Shown: one piece after another, positions 63,780 to 64,000 of the stretch | How positions within the stretch are numbered: position 1 is the first letter of the stretch | Layout of the letters: each line of letters starts with the position of its first letter | Source of the DNA: Paragonimus heterotremus | Lineage: Eukaryota; Platyhelminthes; Trematoda; Plagiorchiida; Troglotrematidae | Reading direction: 5' to 3' | NCBI GenBank assembly: GCA_013368495.1 | Contig: LUCH01002046.1 | Span: forward strand, 2,752 to 66,751 | DNA length: 64,000 nucleotides | Position numbers and translations under genes: made by a program | Notes under the pieces: model-generated | The model's database searches: none | Told to the model about the DNA's origin: nothing | The model's input: the letters and a program-made list of their open reading frames with translations, nothing else

Positions 63780-64000
63780 CCGAAATTTAAACCATTTATA
63801 TGACTTCAACTTGGGACTATCGACTAAAATCAATTGAATAGTTATCATGTTTGCCGTTGAGACAGTCAAAAGTCTAGCATTACTCACAAGATAGTTTGTT
63901 TGGGCGTCTGGATATAATAATTCTCTTGTGCCCAATTTAAGGTCGTTAACGAAATAGGCTGCAAACTTGCCTCATGAATGCGTATCCCTAGACCAAATAC
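63780..64000 (+). repeat. tRNA-module repeat, copy 4, cut by window end
   Basis: GCATTACTCACAAG (about 63878) followed by TAATT, GTGCCCAATTTAAGGTCG and TTGCCTCATGAATGCG lines up with copy 2 (48040-48150), including the 5' extension. The window ends before the body. Confidence 0.5.

Noticed and set aside
1..64000. Bacterial-type systems, CRISPR arrays, phage or plasmid genes
   Set aside because: There are no regularly spaced direct repeats, no operon-like gene runs and no such domains; the content is that of a eukaryotic chromosome.

Overview
The window looks like nuclear DNA of a flatworm, most likely a digenean trematode (fluke). The reasons are a cluster of 31-36 nt introns at the 5' end of a gene followed by introns above 10 kb, AT microsatellites, and heavy loads of decayed RTE-type LINEs, Ty3/gypsy elements and Penelope-like elements. 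The species call is an inference. There are no bacterial operons, plasmid or phage genes, CRISPR arrays or rRNA genes.

The one gene that can be read completely is RRP9 (U3-55K), a WD40 protein of the U3 snoRNP. It runs on the + strand from 3400 to 32654. Joining 12 exons at GT/AG sites with matching phases gives 470 residues and one stop. It starts with a lysine-rich and acidic N-terminus, carries the conserved ETA-x-EK region, and ends in a seven-bladed propeller. Introns 1-5 are 31, 36, 35, 33 and 36 nt; introns 6 and 11 are about 11.0 and 13.9 kb and hold most of the transposon debris.

Layout: 1-1442 is a broken gypsy pol (RNase H, integrase, C-terminal domain), with a candidate LTR at 2038-2330 and a LINE tail at 2440-2570. 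3400-4119 holds RRP9 exons 1-6. Intron 6 (4120-15137) holds an RTE relic, a minus-strand gypsy relic split by a plus-strand RTE (8785-11970), and an assembly gap inside a (TA)n tract. Exons 7-11 lie at 15138-18593. Intron 11 (18594-32504) holds RTE relics in both orientations and a (TTA)n tract. Exon 12 ends at 32654. 34540-40810 has two minus-strand Penelope-like relics (one with a GIY-YIG remnant), a minus-strand RTE and a tRNA-like SINE. 41757-42785 (minus) is a 343-codon terminal exon with a BEN-like domain, with a possible upstream exon at 43125-43243. 45-64 kb is gene-poor, with two more RTE fragments and copies of a tRNA-module repeat.

Functionally, RRP9 serves 18S rRNA processing and the BEN protein is probably a DNA-binding or chromatin factor. 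They lie on opposite strands with 3' ends facing each other about 9 kb apart, and nothing suggests they work together. All mobile elements are visibly broken by stops, frameshifts and lost catalytic residues.
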